The notes under the pieces: model-generated
What the model was told of the DNA's origin: nothing
Databases searched by the model: none
The model's input: the letters and a program-made list of their open reading frames with translations, nothing else
In this document: positions 61,411 through 64,000 of the stretch, piece by piece
How the letters are laid out: the number at the start of each line of letters is the position of its first letter
How positions within the stretch are numbered: the first letter of the stretch is position 1
Made by a program: the position numbers and the translations under genes
From: Flavobacteriaceae bacterium
GTDB taxonomy: Bacteria; Bacteroidota; Bacteroidia; Flavobacteriales; Flavobacteriaceae
Length of the DNA: 64,000 bases
Direction of reading: 5' to 3'
Assembly: GCA_002723295.1 (NCBI GenBank)
Contig: PBNP01000013.1
Coordinates: forward strand, 1-64,000

Positions 61411-63933
61411 ATGAAATATTTTTTACCAATTTTTCTTTTAATTTCTATAAATGTTATAGGACAAGAATATTATACAAAAAAATACGAGCCTTTTAATGAA
61501 AAAATCAAGAGTCCTGAAGAATTTCTTGGATACCCAATAGGTTCAGAGCACACTCGACACGATAATATTATAAATTATTTTGAAGAATTAGCTAACAACT
61601 CTGATCGTGCGATTCTAAAAACATATGGAAAGACTCATGAAGGAAGAAAACTAGTTATGCTAGTAATAAGTTCTCCAGAAAACTTGAACAATATAGAAGA
61701 AATCCAAAAAAAACATTTATCATTATTAAACACCTCTAATACTGATAAAGCATTATCGAGCGATCCATTGATTATAAATTTAGCGTATAATGTTCATGGG
61801 AATGAACCATCAAGTTCTGAAGCAGCACTATTATCAGCTTACACACTAACTGCATCATCACATAAAGAAATATTAAATTATTTGGATAATAGCATAATAT
61901 TTTTAGATCCAACAATTAACCCTGATGGAAGAGATCGGCATACTCAATGGGTAAACACCTATAAAGCAAACCCATTAGTTGATGACCCAAATGATGCTGA
62001 ACACAATGAAAACTGGCCTAGAGGAAGAACTAATCATTATTGGTTTGATTTAAACAGAGATTGGCTTTTGGCTATTAATCCTGAGAGCCAAGGGAAACTT
62101 AACTGGTATCATAATTGGTATCCTAATGTAGTAACAGATTTTCACGAAATGGGAAGTCAAAGCACATATTTCTTTGAACCGATGAAGCCTAATGGATCAT
62201 TTGACCCAATAATGCCAAAAGAAAATTATATAGAATTAAATAATTTATTTGCTTCATATTTTACTGAATCACTTGATAGTATTGGATCTTTGTATTTTTC
62301 AAAAGAAGTTTTTGATGGAACATACCCTGGATATGGATCTTCATATCCTGATCTTCAAGGAGGACTAGGTCTTCTTTTTGAACAAGCCAGTTCAAGAGGC
62401 TTACTTCAAAAAACAGAATATAATGAAATCAAGTTTTCTTTTACTATTAGGAATCAATTTGTTTCAAGTATGGCAACTCTTAAAGCTGCAACTGAAAATA
62501 AAATCACACTTAAAACTTATCAAAAGGAATTTTTTAAGTCTGCTATTGAAAATGCTTCAAAAAAGAAGATAAAAGGATACAATTTCCAATCAAAAGATCA
62601 AAACTTGACAAAAGCATTTTTGGACAAATTATTAAGACATAAAATAAAAGTTTACAAAAAATCAAAGGGGAGTTATTTTGTTCCTACAATACAACCACAA
62701 TATAGAATGGTTCAAACTTTTTTTGAAACTTATGAAAAATATAGAGATAGTGTTTACTATGATGCCTCAGCCTGGTCAGTAGCGAATTTTTATAATATTA
62801 AATATTCATCAACTAATAAAAGCTTTATAGGGAAAGAATTAATAAATCTTGATGGGACTATTGAGTGGAATCCAGTTGTAAAATCAGAATACGCATATTT
62901 AGTCGATTCAAATGATTACAATATTCCTGCGTTAATTTATGCACTTCAAAGAAATAAAATAAAAGTTGCATCAGCATTTAAACCATTCAGTATTATTACA
63001 GATAAAGGGAAGAAAAAATTTGATTATGGATCATTAGTAATACCAATTTCTGTTCAAAAAAAGGATTCAGATTATATTTTTGAAATAATTTCTGATCTAC
63101 AAAAAAAACTTGATATAGAAATTTACTCTGTAGATTCAGGTTATAGCTTAAATGGTATAGATTTAGGTTCTAGATATGTTCAACCATTAAAAACACCTAA
63201 AGCCGCAATGTTAATAGGGAATGGCATTAGGTCATACGAGGCAGGTGAGGTTTGGCATTTACTTGATACAAGGGTAAAAATGCCAATTACAAAAATTTCT
63301 TTAAGCTATTTTAGCAGAGTTTCTCTAGATAATTATAATGTTTTAATAATGGTTTCAGGGAGTTATAATTTTGATAAAAAGAATTTGGAGAAAATTAAGG
63401 AATGGGTTTCAAAAGGGAACACTTTAATCACAATCGGAACTGCTAATAATTGGGCTATTAAAAAAAAGATAGTAAAAGAGAAATTAGTTCAAATTAAAAA
63501 GGATTCGACATCTAATTCTTCTATAAGAGAACCATATATAGATGCTTCTGAAAATATAGGAAGAGAAAAAATTGGTGGAGTTTTTCTTAAAGTTAATTTA
63601 GACATAACACACCCTCTTTCATTTGGATATAGGAGCAAAAATCAAGTAGTTTACAAAAATAATTTAGTTTGGTTAAAACCAACTTTGAACAGCTATGCAA
63701 ATGTTGCTGTATATGATAAAAACCCTCATGTAGATGGATATGTTTCAAAAAATATTAGAAAAGAATTTTTACCTAAAAGTACTTCTCTATTAGTAAGCAG
63801 AGTTGGTAAAGGAAAAGTTATAATGTTTGCAGATAACCCAAATTTTAGAGGGACATCATATGGGACAAATAGACTTTTTTTGAATGCAATATTTTTGTCG
63901 GATAAAATACAAATTCCAAAAAGTAGTAATTAA
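61411..63933 (+). CDS. Exported M14-family zinc carboxypeptidase-like protein
   Basis: The ATG at 61411 gives 840 residues with a good signal peptide (LISINVIGQ); an upstream TTG frame would bury it. The M14 zinc ligands are visible: H129-G-N-E132 in NVHGNEPSS and H245 in VTDFHEMGSQ. DPTINPDGRDRHTQW lies between them, and the likely catalytic Glu is in LGLLFEQASSRG. The C-terminal half (about 400-840) contains Rossmann-like and amidotransferase-like segments (YNVLIMVSGSYNF...WVSKGNTLITIGTANNW). It would trim C-terminal residues of peptides in the periplasm or outside. Confidence 0.88.
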   Translation: MKYFLPIFLLISINVIGQEYYTKKYEPFNEKIKSPEEFLGYPIGSEHTRHDNIINYFEELANNSDRAILKTYGKTHEGRKLVMLVISSPENLNNIEEIQKKHLSLLNTSNTDKALSSDPLIINLAYNVHGNEPSSSEAALLSAYTLTASSHKEILNYLDNSIIFLDPTINPDGRDRHTQWVNTYKANPLVDDPNDAEHNENWPRGRTNHYWFDLNRDWLLAINPESQGKLNWYHNWYPNVVTDFHEMGSQSTYFFEPMKPNGSFDPIMPKENYIELNNLFASYFTESLDSIGSLYFSKEVFDGTYPGYGSSYPDLQGGLGLLFEQASSRGLLQKTEYNEIKFSFTIRNQFVSSMATLKAATENKITLKTYQKEFFKSAIENASKKKIKGYNFQSKDQNLTKAFLDKLLRHKIKVYKKSKGSYFVPTIQPQYRMVQTFFETYEKYRDSVYYDASAWSVANFYNIKYSSTNKSFIGKELINLDGTIEWNPVVKSEYAYLVDSNDYNIPALIYALQRNKIKVASAFKPFSIITDKGKKKFDYGSLVIPISVQKKDSDYIFEIISDLQKKLDIEIYSVDSGYSLNGIDLGSRYVQPLKTPKAAMLIGNGIRSYEAGEVWHLLDTRVKMPITKISLSYFSRVSLDNYNVLIMVSGSYNFDKKNLEKIKEWVSKGNTLITIGTANNWAIKKKIVKEKLVQIKKDSTSNSSIREPYIDASENIGREKIGGVFLKVNLDITHPLSFGYRSKNQVVYKNNLVWLKPTLNSYANVAVYDKNPHVDGYVSKNIRKEFLPKSTSLLVSRVGKGKVIMFADNPNFRGTSYGTNRLFLNAIFLSDKIQIPKSSN

Positions 63934-63949
63934 ATAAAAGCAATACATT

Positions 63950-64000
63950 ATGAAAAAATTTATAACAATAATATTTATATTTTGCTGCCATATTAATCTT
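63950..64000 (+). CDS. Start of an exported protein (first 17 residues, cut by window edge)
   Basis: The ATG at 63950, 16 bases after the M14 peptidase stop, opens a frame reading MKKFITIIFIFCCHINL up to the window end. It looks like a signal peptide. The mature protein lies outside the window, so no function is offered. Confidence 0.6.
   Translation, partial: MKKFITIIFIFCCHINL

Overview
The window looks like a piece of chromosome from a marine member of the Bacteroidota, most likely a Flavobacteriia. The DNA is very AT-rich. Many proteins start with short lipoprotein signal peptides ending in S/A-C. There is a FecA-like TonB-dependent receptor and a giant secreted protein with a type IX secretion (T9SS) C-terminal sorting domain. 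Perfect Bacteroidota-type promoters (TTTG-N19-TAnnTTTG) occur on both strands. The species cannot be named from sequence alone. Almost every base is coding, no stretch over about 300 bases lacks a gene, and there is no prophage, insertion sequence or CRISPR array.

Layout. 1-3083 (mostly minus strand): a truncated lipoprotein, tRNA-Ala(GGC), a YceI-like protein, a Rossmann oxidoreductase, a lipoprotein esterase and a small membrane protein. 3183-6879: an M3 peptidase and an N-acyl-D-amino-acid deacylase, both lipoproteins. 6916-13731: a five-gene set of DUF4856 lipoprotein, imelysin-like lipoprotein, HTTM membrane protein, FecA-like receptor and DCC-family thiol protein, probably for iron or iron-chelate handling. 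This is the best candidate for a poorly described system. 13775-16353 (minus): an inactivated-looking serine recombinase with direct repeats upstream, a small membrane protein, an SGNH hydrolase, pterin carbinolamine dehydratase and a methyltransferase. 16399-18786: a 2OG-Fe(II) oxygenase and two lipoproteins. 18852-22082: tRNA-Arg(CCT), beta-carbonic anhydrase, a SulP bicarbonate-type transporter and a nitroreductase.

22079-26569: an APH kinase/class III aminotransferase fusion, an NTF2-like lipoprotein, a 38-bp perfect palindrome between divergent genes, a 31-residue membrane peptide, a DoxX-like protein, an FMN reductase and an exported RidA-like protein preceded by a helically phased 10-bp tandem repeat. 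26683-34163 (minus): a compact histidine utilisation operon hutH-hutU-hutI-hutG, led by a DUF6503-like gene and a ChbG/YdjC-family deacetylase. 34286-38968 (plus): an exported AbgB-like amidohydrolase, a Tat-signal aminotransferase, a DUF1295 protein and an NADP-dependent oxidoreductase. 39025-41008: a secreted protein of unknown function, a DUF3955-like protein and a ThuA-domain protein. 41136-50914: a 3011-residue modular adhesin with its partner lipoprotein. 51003-54921: an acetate uptake and activation operon (DUF4212, sodium:solute symporter, acetyl-CoA synthetase). 54953-64000: a predicted propeller protein, aldehyde dehydrogenase, a BNR-repeat protein, a PhzF-family protein, an M14 peptidase and the start of a further exported protein.

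Taken together the genes suggest a heterotroph living on peptides and amino acids. It has exported peptidases and deacylases, histidine breakdown, acetate scavenging, TonB-dependent uptake, bicarbonate import for anaplerosis and a large surface adhesin. All functional calls come from reading motifs by eye. No database search was run.
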